The position numbers were made by a program, and so were the translations under genes. Under the pieces are notes generated by a model. It was given only the letters and a program-made list of their open reading frames with translations, did not search any database and was not told where the DNA came from. This document shows positions 46,635-55,237 of a stretch of DNA of 64,000 nt, in pieces (the first letter of the stretch is position 1; every line of letters starts with the position of its first letter). The stretch is from positions 1,488,001 to 1,552,000 of the forward strand of contig NZ_CP162601.1 of assembly GCF_040957575.1 (NCBI RefSeq), written 5' to 3'. The DNA is from Vibrio sp. HB236076. Its GTDB lineage: Bacteria > Pseudomonadota > Gammaproteobacteria > Enterobacterales > Vibrionaceae.

Positions 46635-47222
46635 ATGCCATTTAAGATCGTTTACGCAAAGAAAGAACTAGCAGGTATCACACTTACAGGTTACGTGAAT
46701 ATCGGTAAGCCTGATACTTACGATCCAGATAAACCAACCTTTAAGTTCGCTACTGAATTGAACGGTGAGTTGGCCGAAAAGCTTATTAGTGCTATCGACT
46801 CAACACTTGAAGAACAAGCGCGTGAACTTGGTGCTAAGCCGTCCCCTAAGCGTCCTTACAAGCGCCTTGACGATGGTTCTGTAGAGTTCAATTTTAAGGT
46901 TCGTCAGTTCGAGGAAGGTGAGTATCCTTTCAAAGTATGGGACATGAAAATGAACCCTGTAGTTGAAGTCCCAAACCTAACAGCTGGTACGGTTCTAAAT
47001 CTGAACTTTGCGTTTTATGTATCAGAGTTCCGAGGTAAGGCTTTCATTCAGCTTCAACCTACACATATTCAGATCAAAGAAGCCAAGATCTACGAAGGTG
47101 GCGGTAACGCACCAACATTTGGTGCAGGTGAAGGTTATGCAGTAGAAGATGGAGAAGGTGCAGCTCCAAGCTTCGGTGGTCGTTCTGAGGCTCAAGACGA
47201 CGAAGATTATGGTGACTTCTAA
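46635..47222 (+). CDS. T7 gp2.5-like single-stranded DNA-binding protein
   Basis: 195 aa from ATG 46635 (AAGGAG about 10 bases upstream). OB-fold region includes ITLTGYVNIGKPDTY, FNFKVRQFEEGEYPFKVWDM and IQLQPTHIQIKEAKIYEGGG. The tail is Gly-rich then acidic and ends EDYGDF; the terminal aromatic after acidic residues is the hallmark of gp2.5, used to contact the polymerase and helicase. Location before the resolvase and primase matches T7 order. Confidence 0.88.
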   Translation: MPFKIVYAKKELAGITLTGYVNIGKPDTYDPDKPTFKFATELNGELAEKLISAIDSTLEEQARELGAKPSPKRPYKRLDDGSVEFNFKVRQFEEGEYPFKVWDMKMNPVVEVPNLTAGTVLNLNFAFYVSEFRGKAFIQLQPTHIQIKEAKIYEGGGNAPTFGAGEGYAVEDGEGAAPSFGGRSEAQDDEDYGDF

Positions 47223-47582
47223 TTGGTAGATCGCTTTAGCGTTCGTATTAAGCCACTGTCCACCAATGAAATGCACTTAGGCCGTAAGGTGGACAGTGCT
47301 AAATACCGAAAATGGAGCGCACAAGTCTGTAGACTTCTCCCGCCTGTCAAAACGCTCCAAGTTGACTTTACAAAACCTATCGCAATCCACGTTGATGCTA
47401 TTTTCCGTAACCGCCTCTCTGATTTAGACAATATTTGGAAGCCTCTGCTAGACGCTATGCAGAAGGCATACCCTGAGTTTAATGACAACAAAGTCGTGGT
47501 TATGTCTGCAACCAAGTACATCACGAAGGATGAAGACGAATTAGGTTACGACATCAAGCTTTTCAATACGAAAGAACCTTAA
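47223..47582 (+). CDS. RusA-like Holliday junction resolvase
   Basis: 119 aa, starting at TTG 47223 directly after the SSB stop, with GGTGA upstream; the next Met would cut into the fold. The RusA motif is RLSDLDNIWKPLLDAMQKA, containing the acidic catalytic residues and Lys. It resolves branched DNA and here occupies the slot that T7 fills with endonuclease I (gene 3). Confidence 0.9.
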   Translation: MVDRFSVRIKPLSTNEMHLGRKVDSAKYRKWSAQVCRLLPPVKTLQVDFTKPIAIHVDAIFRNRLSDLDNIWKPLLDAMQKAYPEFNDNKVVVMSATKYITKDEDELGYDIKLFNTKEP

Positions 47583-47594
47583 AGGTATCCGTCA

Positions 47595-49238
47595 ATGGCT
47601 CAAGAAAGTAATTTCTTACGTAAAGAGCCATGTCCTGAATGTGGCTCAAAAGATAACTTAGCTCGTTATGATGACGGTCACGCTCATTGCTTTACGAATG
47701 GTTGTAAGTATTACGAGCCTCCAACCAATGAGCAAAACAAGAAATCAAACAAGCAAAGTAAACCTAAAGAACCTTCAACGAATCAGCGTAAGGAATTTAA
47801 ACCTCTAGATGGTGAGGTACGTGCCTTAACTAAGCGAGGAATCCGCGAGGATACCTGCAAGAAGTACGGCTACAAGATTGGTCGTATGAGTGGCGGTGAG
47901 TGGGTTCAATACGTTGAGGTTCGAGATCCTTTCACTCGTGAATTAGTAGCTCAGAAGATCCGCACCGAGGACAAGAAGTTTCTCGTTAAGGGTAAGCTGA
48001 CAGGTGAGTTGATAGGTTCTCATTTGTTTTCAGGAGGTCGCAAGTTAATCATCACTGAAGGTGAGATTGATATGCTGACCGTCTCACAGGTGCAATCTAA
48101 CAAGTATCCTGTGGTTTCCCTTCCTAATGGTATCAATTCTGTTAAGAAAACCATTATGAAGAACCTAGATTATCTAGGTAACTTTGAAGAAATCGTTATC
48201 TGTTTCGATATGGACGAAGTTGGGCGTGAAGGAGCTATTGAGGCTGCTGAGCTGCTCATTGACCATAACGTCAAGATAATGAACTTACCGCTCAAAGACG
48301 CCAACGAAATGCTTTTGGCTGGTCGTACAGAAGAATTGGTTAACTCTATCTGGAACGCTCAAGAGCATCGCCCTGATGGTCTATTGCCAGTTGAAGATCT
48401 CGTTGAGGCTGCTCTTAAACCCTTACCTAAAGGCTTACCTTGGATTTACAACGGCATGAACGATTCTAGTAATGGTCGTCATTTCGGAGAGATCCATACA
48501 GTAGGCGCAGGTACAGGGGTAGGTAAGACAGACTTCTTATGTGCTCAGGCTGACTTCGATATTAGACACTTACACCAAAAAGTAGGTTTGTTCTTTATGG
48601 AGAATGACCCAACAGAAATACTTCAATATCTTGGAGGTAAGGCGGATAAGCGTCTCTATTATGAAGCAGGGCATCCAGATCAATTAGATTTAGAGGCGCA
48701 AAGAAAAGCATATAAGAAATACGCTGGCCGCTGCTTTATCTATGACAACTTCGGTCTTTGTGATTGGCAGAAGGTTAAAGTAAAGATTCTTTATCTAATC
48801 GGTAAAGGTTATCGGATCTTCTACATTGACCATCTTACTGCATTAGCTACAGGTGGAGATAAAGACGAGAAGAAAGAACTAGAAGATATTATGGCTGATA
48901 TTGCAACCTTTGCGAAACGTCATAGTGTTCTATTTCATTTGGTCTCTCACTTATCAACGCCTGAAGGTAAATCACACGAAGAAGGTCAGCGTGTAAGTAT
49001 TAAACACTTCAAAGGTTCACGAGCTATTGGTTTCTGGTCACACGCAATGTATGGCTTTGAGCGAGACCAACAAGCAGACGATATTAATATTCGAAGCATT
49101 ACAACAATACGCCAATTAAAGCGAAGAAAGTTTGGTAAAGGGGTAGGTAAAGTTACCCGTATTAAATATGACCCAACAAACGGTATTGCTTCAGAAGTAG
49201 GTGAAACTTACCAAAACTCTCAATCAGAAGATTTCTAA
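47595..49238 (+). CDS. Primase-helicase, T7 gp4-like
   Basis: 547 aa. The N-terminal zinc module uses C13, C16, C32 and C37 (CPECGS ... HCFTNGC). A Toprim domain follows with LIITEGEIDML and ICFDMDEVGREGA. The C-terminal DnaB-type helicase has Walker A GAGTGVGKTDF, Walker B-type FYIDHLTALA and FKGSRAIGFWSHAMYGFERD. It unwinds DNA 5'-3' and primes the lagging strand. The next gene starts inside its stop (TAATG), so the two are translationally coupled. Confidence 0.95.
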   Translation: MAQESNFLRKEPCPECGSKDNLARYDDGHAHCFTNGCKYYEPPTNEQNKKSNKQSKPKEPSTNQRKEFKPLDGEVRALTKRGIREDTCKKYGYKIGRMSGGEWVQYVEVRDPFTRELVAQKIRTEDKKFLVKGKLTGELIGSHLFSGGRKLIITEGEIDMLTVSQVQSNKYPVVSLPNGINSVKKTIMKNLDYLGNFEEIVICFDMDEVGREGAIEAAELLIDHNVKIMNLPLKDANEMLLAGRTEELVNSIWNAQEHRPDGLLPVEDLVEAALKPLPKGLPWIYNGMNDSSNGRHFGEIHTVGAGTGVGKTDFLCAQADFDIRHLHQKVGLFFMENDPTEILQYLGGKADKRLYYEAGHPDQLDLEAQRKAYKKYAGRCFIYDNFGLCDWQKVKVKILYLIGKGYRIFYIDHLTALATGGDKDEKKELEDIMADIATFAKRHSVLFHLVSHLSTPEGKSHEEGQRVSIKHFKGSRAIGFWSHAMYGFERDQQADDINIRSITTIRQLKRRKFGKGVGKVTRIKYDPTNGIASEVGETYQNSQSEDF

Positions 49239-51289
49239 TGAATGAAAGACTTTGTTATGACATTGAGACGGACGGATTAATTGAAGAAGTAACTAAACTT
49301 CACTGTATTGCAATTATTAACGTAGATACTTTAGAAGAGGCTTTATATGCTGATTCTTTAGTGATGATGACTCAAGGCACAATTAAAGACGGCCTTGAAC
49401 GTTTAAATAAAGCCAGCCTAACTTTAGGTCATAATATTATTAAATATGACCATCCAGTAATTAAAAAATTAACTGGCTGTGAACTTCCTAAAGATAAATC
49501 TTTCGATACTTTAGTTGCAAGCCGTCTCGTATTTTCAAATATAAAAGACATTGACCAACGTAATTCTGGCAAATACACGCTAGGTAAATCATTTGGTTCT
49601 CACTCCCTAGAGGCATGGGGTATCCGCTTAGGTGGACAACAGAAGATGGAATACGCTCCTGTTATAGACCCTGCTCAACCTGTCTATGACCCCAAGGTCA
49701 AACCTAAAGACGCTAAGAAAGACCCTCGATGGAAAGGCAGTATATTTACGCCAATGATGGGCGATTACTGTATGCAAGACGTTCGAGTTAACGTTGAGCT
49801 GTTCCTTCGATTAGAACGAAAAATACGTCAACTAGGTTATGAGCGTTCAATGCTTCTAGAACATGAAGCTGCTTGGGTTCTAGCTCAACAAGAGCGTAAC
49901 GGGTTCAAGTTTGATGAAGATAAAGCAATCAAGCTCTTAGGCCGCTTAGCTGGACGCAGAGAGTATCTATACAACAAACTCATAGAGACCTTTGGGGGGT
50001 GGTGGGTATCTGATGGTGTGCTTGTTCCATCACGTACACTTAACTATAAAGATCCAACTAAAGCATCACGTGTTCAAGGTGCTCCCTTCACAAAGGTGAA
50101 GTGGGTTGATTTCAACCCGTCCTCTCGTAGACACATCATTAAAGTTCTTACTGATCGTGGATGGACTCCACAAGAGTTTACTCCAAGCGGTGAAGCTAAG
50201 GTTGATGAAACGATTCTAAAAGAGCTGGACTTCCCTGAAGCCCGTCTCATGGCTGAATGGTTTCTCGTTCAAAAGCGTTTGGGTCAGCTTGCCGATGGTA
50301 ATCAAGCCTGGTTGAACACGGTACATCCTGACGGTTTCATTCGTGGCTCAGTTAACCCTAACGGAGCTGTAACAGGGCGAGCAACACATAGCTTTCCTAA
50401 CGTGGCTCAAGTGCCGTCATGTAGTGCTGAATATGGGGCTGAGTGCCGTGAATTGTTCACTGTCCCTGATGGTTGGTGCTTATTGGGTTCGGACGCTTCA
50501 GGCTTAGAGCTACGCTGTTTGGCTAACTTCATGGCTCGTTATGATGACGGTAAGTACATTGATGTTGTACTTAACGGTGACATCCATTGGTCTAATGCTC
50601 AAGCAGCAGGCTTTATACCTAAAGGCACTATCAGAGATCCCCACAACCCAATCCACGAGGAGGCTAGACGGAAAGCAAAAACATTTATCTACGCCTTTTT
50701 GTATGGCTGCGGTGCTGAACTAACTGGTCAGCAAGTGGGATGGACTGAAGAAGAATATCTCAACTGGAAAGCTAAAGGTGCTCACAAGCCGATTATTAAC
50801 AGATTCAAGCGTCAAGGTAAGCCTTGGACTAGAGAGAAGATCTGCAACATTTTGAAAGGTGAAGAAGTACAGAAGAACTTTATGAAAGGTCTTCCTGCTT
50901 TAAAGAACCTAATTGATGAATGTAAAGAGCTCCATAAAGAGCAAGGGCACATTGAAGGCATTGATGGCCGTCGTATTTATACACGCTCTGCTCACGCAAG
51001 TTTAAATACCTTATTACAAGGTGCAGGTGCTTTAGTTTGTAAAGCTTGGATTGTTGAAATTGAGAAATTAGCAATTGCTGAAGGATTTAAACACGGTATT
51101 GACGGTGACTTTATGTATTGCGCATGGGTACACGATGAAGTCCAAATAGCGTGTAGAACAAAAGAAATAGCTGAACATATTGGTCAATTATGCCAAGCGG
51201 CTATGACCAAGGTTGAGAAGGATTTTGGTTTTGTTTGCCGTCTGGATGCTGATTTCGATATAGGTAAATCATGGAAAGAAACACACTAG
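49238..51289 (+). CDS. Family A DNA polymerase, T7 gp5-like
   Basis: 683 aa. The 3'-5' exonuclease has DIET at residues 8-11, LGHNIIKYD (ExoII) and YCMQDVRVN (ExoIII). The polymerase has motif A GSDASGLELRCLA, motif B RRKAKTFIYAFLYG with the T7-type Tyr, and motif C WVHDEVQIAC. GSVNPNGAVTGRATHSFPNV is almost T7. The thumb insertion that binds thioredoxin in T7 is clearly shorter here (between FGGWW and FNPSSRRHI), so the processivity partner may differ. Confidence 0.95.
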   Translation: MNERLCYDIETDGLIEEVTKLHCIAIINVDTLEEALYADSLVMMTQGTIKDGLERLNKASLTLGHNIIKYDHPVIKKLTGCELPKDKSFDTLVASRLVFSNIKDIDQRNSGKYTLGKSFGSHSLEAWGIRLGGQQKMEYAPVIDPAQPVYDPKVKPKDAKKDPRWKGSIFTPMMGDYCMQDVRVNVELFLRLERKIRQLGYERSMLLEHEAAWVLAQQERNGFKFDEDKAIKLLGRLAGRREYLYNKLIETFGGWWVSDGVLVPSRTLNYKDPTKASRVQGAPFTKVKWVDFNPSSRRHIIKVLTDRGWTPQEFTPSGEAKVDETILKELDFPEARLMAEWFLVQKRLGQLADGNQAWLNTVHPDGFIRGSVNPNGAVTGRATHSFPNVAQVPSCSAEYGAECRELFTVPDGWCLLGSDASGLELRCLANFMARYDDGKYIDVVLNGDIHWSNAQAAGFIPKGTIRDPHNPIHEEARRKAKTFIYAFLYGCGAELTGQQVGWTEEEYLNWKAKGAHKPIINRFKRQGKPWTREKICNILKGEEVQKNFMKGLPALKNLIDECKELHKEQGHIEGIDGRRIYTRSAHASLNTLLQGAGALVCKAWIVEIEKLAIAEGFKHGIDGDFMYCAWVHDEVQIACRTKEIAEHIGQLCQAAMTKVEKDFGFVCRLDADFDIGKSWKETH

Positions 51290-51302
51290 AGGTTAATTAA
51301 AT

Positions 51303-51560
51303 ATGTTTGGTTTTTTTGACCGAAAGAAAAAAGAACGGAAGCGTAGAGAGTCAAATAACGGGAGTTTGAAGACTCTTTATTGGCGGAATGAAATGAGCCA
51401 TTTAGATGTTGAAAGTTTTAGTGGAGGAAGTTCTATTCGTAGTTCTTCCTCTTCATCTTTCTGCTCATCGTTTTCAGATTCTTCCTCTTCATCTTTCTGC
51501 TCATCGTTTTCAGATTCTTCGTCTTCAGATTCTTCGTCTTCAGGTGGCTTCTCAGATTAA
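51303..51560 (+). CDS. Small Ser-rich phage protein with basic N-terminus
   Basis: 85 aa: MFGFF, then a Lys/Arg run, then from residue 46 a low-complexity tail built from two 12-residue SSSSSFCSSFSD repeats and shorter SSSSD units. DNA repeats of 36 nt lie at 51443 and 51479. The start resembles that of the next gene (MFGLFKKKAK). The SD is weak (GAGGTTAATTAAAT). Function unknown. Confidence 0.6.
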   Translation: MFGFFDRKKKERKRRESNNGSLKTLYWRNEMSHLDVESFSGGSSIRSSSSSSFCSSFSDSSSSSFCSSFSDSSSSDSSSSGGFSD

Positions 51561-51612
51561 GAAGTCACTTCAACCTAATTCAAATTAAAAACAAATAGAG
51601 AGGTATTGAATA

Positions 51613-52044
51613 ATGTTTGGTCTATTCAAGAAGAAAGCGAAAGCAGCACAAGTAACACTTCACAAAGTAGAAAACCGTGATCTGATGGAAGCTATCGTAG
51701 CAGCTGCTGTCTTGGTTGCTCATGCTGATGGTGACTGCTCTACGGCAGAGCTAGAGAAACTAGACAACATTATCTCTGCGAACGACAACTTAGCTCATTT
51801 TGGCTCAGAGATCGGCAAGACCATCGACAAGTACGCTGCTATGTATGAAGCGGGTGCGCGTCTAGCCAAGATGAAACTAATGAAAGAGATCCGTGACGTT
51901 GACAATGACGAAGCTCAGAAAGAAGAAGCATTCATTATCGCTATCGAGATTGCAGATGCAGATGGGGAGATTGATGAAGCTGAACTAAGCGTTTTACGTG
52001 AGATCGGTAAAGCATTAGGTCTAAACCCTGATAATTATATTTAA
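51613..52044 (+). CDS. TerB-like protein
   Basis: 143 aa, helical. Two acidic metal-binding motifs of the TerB (tellurite resistance) fold are seen: AHADGDCSTAELEKLDNI and IADADGEIDEAELSVLREIG. TerB proteins bind calcium or metal and assemble at membranes with partner proteins in stress and anti-phage complexes. GAGAGGTATTGAATA lies before the ATG. Its presence between a DNA polymerase and an exonuclease gene suggests a role in host takeover or superinfection, which is inference. Confidence 0.8.
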   Translation: MFGLFKKKAKAAQVTLHKVENRDLMEAIVAAAVLVAHADGDCSTAELEKLDNIISANDNLAHFGSEIGKTIDKYAAMYEAGARLAKMKLMKEIRDVDNDEAQKEEAFIIAIEIADADGEIDEAELSVLREIGKALGLNPDNYI

Positions 52045-52049
52045 GCTCA

Positions 52050-52211
52050 ATGAAGTACCTTAACTCCTTATTCCTTTTAGCGTTATCAACGCTTTTATTT
52101 TCCATTCTTGTAAACACCGTGACTCTTTTATTAGGTCTTAGTTTATATATCGCAATTACTCTAGGTGTTTATTTCGTTTACAAAATTTATACACGTGGTT
52201 TTTATAAATGA
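52050..52211 (+). CDS. Small two-helix membrane protein
   Basis: 53 aa, hydrophobic almost throughout (NSLFLLALSTLLFSILV and LLLGLSLYIAITLGVYFVY), ending in basic YKIYTRGFYK. The ATG follows the TerB-like gene by 5 bp and the end overlaps the next start (ATGA). No clear SD, so it is probably coupled. A holin or a membrane anchor for the TerB-like protein are possible roles. Confidence 0.6.
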   Translation: MKYLNSLFLLALSTLLFSILVNTVTLLLGLSLYIAITLGVYFVYKIYTRGFYK

Positions 52212-52435
52212 AAGAGTGCGTTCGTATTTCGGGAGGAATGACTCCTATAGTAACTGATTATAAATTATTAGACGGAGGTAAGAGGGCTCTTTGCTTAACA
52301 GAAAACAACATTGTTCTACTTGCTGAAGTTCGATACTGGATTTGGAGATCTATTGAAGAAACTGAAAAATACTTCAAAAGCTGCTCAGAAGCTCTTTGGG
52401 CTTTTAATACCTTAAAGGAGACTTTCGGTGAGTAA
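52208..52435 (+). CDS. Phage hypothetical protein, 75 aa
   Basis: Overlaps both neighbours by 4 and 8 bases. Contains an EVRYWIWRSIEETEKYFKSC helix. No family recognised. Confidence 0.6.
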   Translation: MKECVRISGGMTPIVTDYKLLDGGKRALCLTENNIVLLAEVRYWIWRSIEETEKYFKSCSEALWAFNTLKETFGE

Positions 52436-53273
52436 GATACCTAAATTGGGACTATTTGATTTAGATATATTTGCGTTTCAGGCGAATGCGTCTTCTATGG
52501 AAGAGGTTTATCTCCAAAACGGTGACGAGTATGTCTGTTTAATGACCAACATGACTCAGGCTTTCGATAGTGTCAAAAGACGCATCGAAGAGTTGCGAAA
52601 GGAGTTGAAGTTGGATGTTGTGATCATGTGTTTAACGGATAGTGTTAATTGGCGTAAAACCGTCCTACCTAGCTACAAAGAAAACCGCAAAGATGTTCGA
52701 AAGCCTGTTGGTTTACAGGAGCTAAAGAAGCGCCTTAGTGAACATTATGAGACATACATTAGGCCAACATTGGAGGCTGATGATGTTATGGGAATTCTAG
52801 CAACTTGGGATCAGTTCTATCCTGACCATCGCAAGATAATTATCAGTGAAGACAAGGATATGAAGACTCTGCCAGCATGGATTTATAACCCAGCTAAAGA
52901 CTTTGAACCTTGGTTCAACTCTCCAGAAGAAGCCGATCATTTCCACTTATGCCAGACCTTAGCAGGTGACGTTACTGATGGATATTCAGGGTGTCCTTCT
53001 ATTGGAATGGAGACTGCCAATCAGCTGCTCAAAGAAAACCTAATGTTTGAGTCTTATGAGCATGTGTTCAAGTCAGGTTCTCGTAAAGGGCTCAGTGAGT
53101 CTAGATGGAGAAAGGTCGAAAGTCCTTCTAAATGGGCTACGGTTGTTTCTTGCTTCAAGAAAGCTGGCCTTAACGAATCTGCTGCGTTACAGCAAGCACA
53201 GGTCGCACGTATCTGTCGAGCAAGTGATTATGATTTTAAGAACAAAAAGGTGAAGTTATGGCATCCGAACTAA
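52428..53273 (+). CDS. 5'-3' exonuclease, T7 gp6-like
   Basis: 281 aa from GTG 52428 (AAAGGAG 7 bases upstream). Flap-nuclease-family acidic residues are in FDLDIF, the PSYKENRK segment, TLEADDVMG, ISEDKDMKT and GDVTDGYSG; the H3TH region follows (IGMETANQLLKE). It removes RNA primers and degrades host DNA. It follows the polymerase as in T7, with four small genes inserted. Confidence 0.9.
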   Translation: MSKIPKLGLFDLDIFAFQANASSMEEVYLQNGDEYVCLMTNMTQAFDSVKRRIEELRKELKLDVVIMCLTDSVNWRKTVLPSYKENRKDVRKPVGLQELKKRLSEHYETYIRPTLEADDVMGILATWDQFYPDHRKIIISEDKDMKTLPAWIYNPAKDFEPWFNSPEEADHFHLCQTLAGDVTDGYSGCPSIGMETANQLLKENLMFESYEHVFKSGSRKGLSESRWRKVESPSKWATVVSCFKKAGLNESAALQQAQVARICRASDYDFKNKKVKLWHPN

Positions 53274-53758
53274 ACATTGAATGTCTGGGAAGCTTTGTGC
53301 TTCGTCATTGGTGGGGCAATCCGAAAGGTTTGGAGGTGGGTAAACGTTATGTCTTATTCAGACCTTCTTCTAGCTCAGTCAATAAACATGAACCGTATTT
53401 TTTAGATGACAATGGAGTTCCCAGATCAGTCTACAACGGAGATTGGTGTAAACGTGAAGAGGTTAAGACTGTTTCACTAAAGTCAGCCGAAAAGATTATC
53501 AAACATTATGAAAATGGAGAATTCAACATGAACGAGAGCATGTCAGAGCAGCCATCCCCGAAATTAACATTAACGTCTCAGGCTGTGATCCCAGAAGTGA
53601 TGAAAGACCTTACAGATCGTTTAGCAAAAGGAATGGATACCTATGGCGTCCCTTTAATGAGTAATAACGGCCGAGACGCTCTTAAAGATCTATACGAAGA
53701 GTTATTAGATGCTGCTTGTTACGTTAAGCAGGTAATGATGGAAAAGCAGGAGGTTTAA
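53258..53758 (+). CDS. MazG-like nucleotide pyrophosphohydrolase domain protein
   Basis: 166 aa, overlapping the exonuclease by 16 bases. The last about 75 residues resemble phage all-alpha NTP-PPase proteins: DRLAKGMDTYGVPLMSNNGR then LYEELLDAACYV, with the acidic helix EEL-DA expected to hold Mg. The first about 85 residues (LRHWWGNPKGLEVGKRYVLF) are a different domain. An internal ATG at 53528 with GGAG could give the C-terminal domain alone. Dual products are possible. Confidence 0.65.
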   Translation: MASELNIECLGSFVLRHWWGNPKGLEVGKRYVLFRPSSSSVNKHEPYFLDDNGVPRSVYNGDWCKREEVKTVSLKSAEKIIKHYENGEFNMNESMSEQPSPKLTLTSQAVIPEVMKDLTDRLAKGMDTYGVPLMSNNGRDALKDLYEELLDAACYVKQVMMEKQEV

Positions 53759-54027
53759 TGGTGTCTTTTATTCTTAAAGGCTTATTGAATTTCATTATAC
53801 GAGCTTTGATGAAAGAGGCTGCTAGTGAGTTAAATAAAGCACTCAAAACAGAAGAACAGGTTTCAAAGCTTGAAAGCAAAATTGAAGCTACACGTAAAAA
53901 AGTAGCGGAAAAAACAGATAAGGCAGCTCAGGTTCAAAACCTAGTTAATAAACTGAAAACCGCTACAGAAAGCGTAAATTTGAACGAAATTCGTGAACAA
54001 AAGGTGAATCAAGAAGAGGGTAAGTAA
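53758..54027 (+). CDS. Phage coiled-coil protein with hydrophobic N-terminus
   Basis: 89 aa, start overlapping the previous stop (TAATG) with GCAGGAGG upstream. Hydrophobic start (VSFILKGLLNFIIRALM) then a charged coiled coil to about residue 75. Function unknown. Confidence 0.6.
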   Translation: MVSFILKGLLNFIIRALMKEAASELNKALKTEEQVSKLESKIEATRKKVAEKTDKAAQVQNLVNKLKTATESVNLNEIREQKVNQEEGK

Positions 54028-54150
54028 ATGCGTCCTTCTTATTTTAAAAAGCGCGAGCGTTTTGATGATATGGAAGAGCTTGATAGAAAGAAAAACAAGA
54101 GAAAGCGTAGAGATCGTCAATTTGCACGTGAGGTAAAGCGTATGTTTTAA
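54028..54150 (+). CDS. Very basic 40-aa phage protein
   Basis: MRPSYFKKRERFDDMEELDR then KKNKRKRRDRQF; 17 Lys or Arg in 40 residues. It begins directly after the upstream stop (TAAATG), with AGAGGGTAAGTAA before. Nucleic-acid binding is likely; no family recognised. Confidence 0.55.
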   Translation: MRPSYFKKRERFDDMEELDRKKNKRKRRDRQFAREVKRMF

Positions 54151-54161
54151 AGGAGATAAAG

Positions 54162-54755
54162 TTGTACATTGCCATTGAAGGTAATATTGGGGCGGGAAAG
54201 TCTACTGTCCTAAAGCCTCTAGCTGATCTATTGGGCTTTGAAATTATCCAAGAAGGTATTGAAACCGATAAGGGTTTCCAAGAATGTTTAGCTGCCTTTT
54301 ATGCCTCTGGTTCTAAGAAAGACTTCGATGATATGCAGGTTTATTTGGCGAATTATAGAGCGGGTTTGGTTAAGAACCTCGACCCAAATAAGAACTACAT
54401 TATGGAGCGAAGCCTCCAAGGAGCAGTTCTATTCTGCTTGGCTGAGAACCATACTGATACTGCAACATGGACTCTTCAAAACTTCAAGCATGTTCCCCAA
54501 CCGTTTCATTACTTATACCTAGATTGTCCTGCTGAGACTTGCCTTGAGCGTATCGCAGTGCGTGGTAGAGAGTGTGAACAATCAATCCCACTTGAATACT
54601 TAAAGAGAGTTGAGAAATCACATCGAGATTGGGCTTACATGGGCGAATGGGCTGGCAAAGTCACTGTTGTTGATTCTAGCAAACAAGTAGACCTTGAGGC
54701 ATTAGCAGAGACCGTAAAGACTGTTATCAAAATCAAAAGGCTATCTAATGCCTGA
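54162..54755 (+). CDS. Deoxynucleoside kinase 1
   Basis: 197 aa from TTG 54162 (AAGGAG upstream). The P-loop is IEGNIGAGKST, the ERS motif is in YIMERSLQGAVLF, and the lid region LERIAVRGRECEQSIPLEYL contains the RGR-type arginines. It phosphorylates deoxynucleosides for phage DNA synthesis. Homologous to the kinase at 55237. Confidence 0.9.
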   Translation: MYIAIEGNIGAGKSTVLKPLADLLGFEIIQEGIETDKGFQECLAAFYASGSKKDFDDMQVYLANYRAGLVKNLDPNKNYIMERSLQGAVLFCLAENHTDTATWTLQNFKHVPQPFHYLYLDCPAETCLERIAVRGRECEQSIPLEYLKRVEKSHRDWAYMGEWAGKVTVVDSSKQVDLEALAETVKTVIKIKRLSNA

Positions 54756-54960
54756 CTACTGGAATGCAAATGAGGAAGGCTTGCTGTTCTCTTCTCTGAA
54801 CCACGGGCAGCTCGCTTTAAAGTCCCTCCAGCGTTGTCACTTATCTCACTCACACCCACAAGCAAAGATCGCAATAAAGAAATTACATGAGGCTAATTTG
54901 CTTGTGGAGCGTGTGCTGCGAGATCCTTTCAACAAACAAGGAAAACAGAATGATTTTTAA
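54748..54960 (+). CDS. Phage hypothetical protein, 70 aa
   Basis: Starts inside the kinase gene end (8-base overlap) and overlaps the next start. A His/Leu-rich helix in the middle (LQRCHLSHSHPQAKIAIKKL). Unrecognised. Confidence 0.55.
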   Translation: MPDYWNANEEGLLFSSLNHGQLALKSLQRCHLSHSHPQAKIAIKKLHEANLLVERVLRDPFNKQGKQNDF

Positions 54961-55237
54961 GGTACATACTTTAGTTAAACTCATTGTTAATCGTAAATTA
55001 GAAGGCTTTAAAATTATCTCTGATGAAGAGAAGGTTAAATCAGGTAAAACTTTTAATACCTTGGTGTTTCAGTTCGAAGGGAAGCTTTACCGCGTAGATT
55101 ACCAAGACGTATATTGGCGTTCTTATACTGTTGGTCTTTTAGGTGCTGAAGGTACAAAGATTGATTGTCCAGTTGTTTACCCAACGGAACGCACAGAGAT
55201 TATTTATCTAACTGAAGAAGAGATGAAGAACCGTTAA
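54950..55237 (+). CDS. Phage hypothetical protein, 95 aa
   Basis: From ATG 54950 with AAGGAAAAC upstream. Mostly beta (TLVFQFEGKLYRVDYQDVYW). Unrecognised; its stop overlaps the second kinase start (TAATG). Confidence 0.6.
   Translation: MIFKVHTLVKLIVNRKLEGFKIISDEEKVKSGKTFNTLVFQFEGKLYRVDYQDVYWRSYTVGLLGAEGTKIDCPVVYPTERTEIIYLTEEEMKNR

Noticed and set aside
48116..48133. TTTCCCTTCCTAATGG resembling the phage promoter
   Set aside because: It lies inside the primase Toprim coding region and encodes the conserved SLPNG; the TATTAG end is not matched.
51443..51545. Short tandem DNA repeats considered as a CRISPR or iteron array
   Set aside because: The 36-bp units are directly adjacent without spacers and encode the Ser-rich tail.
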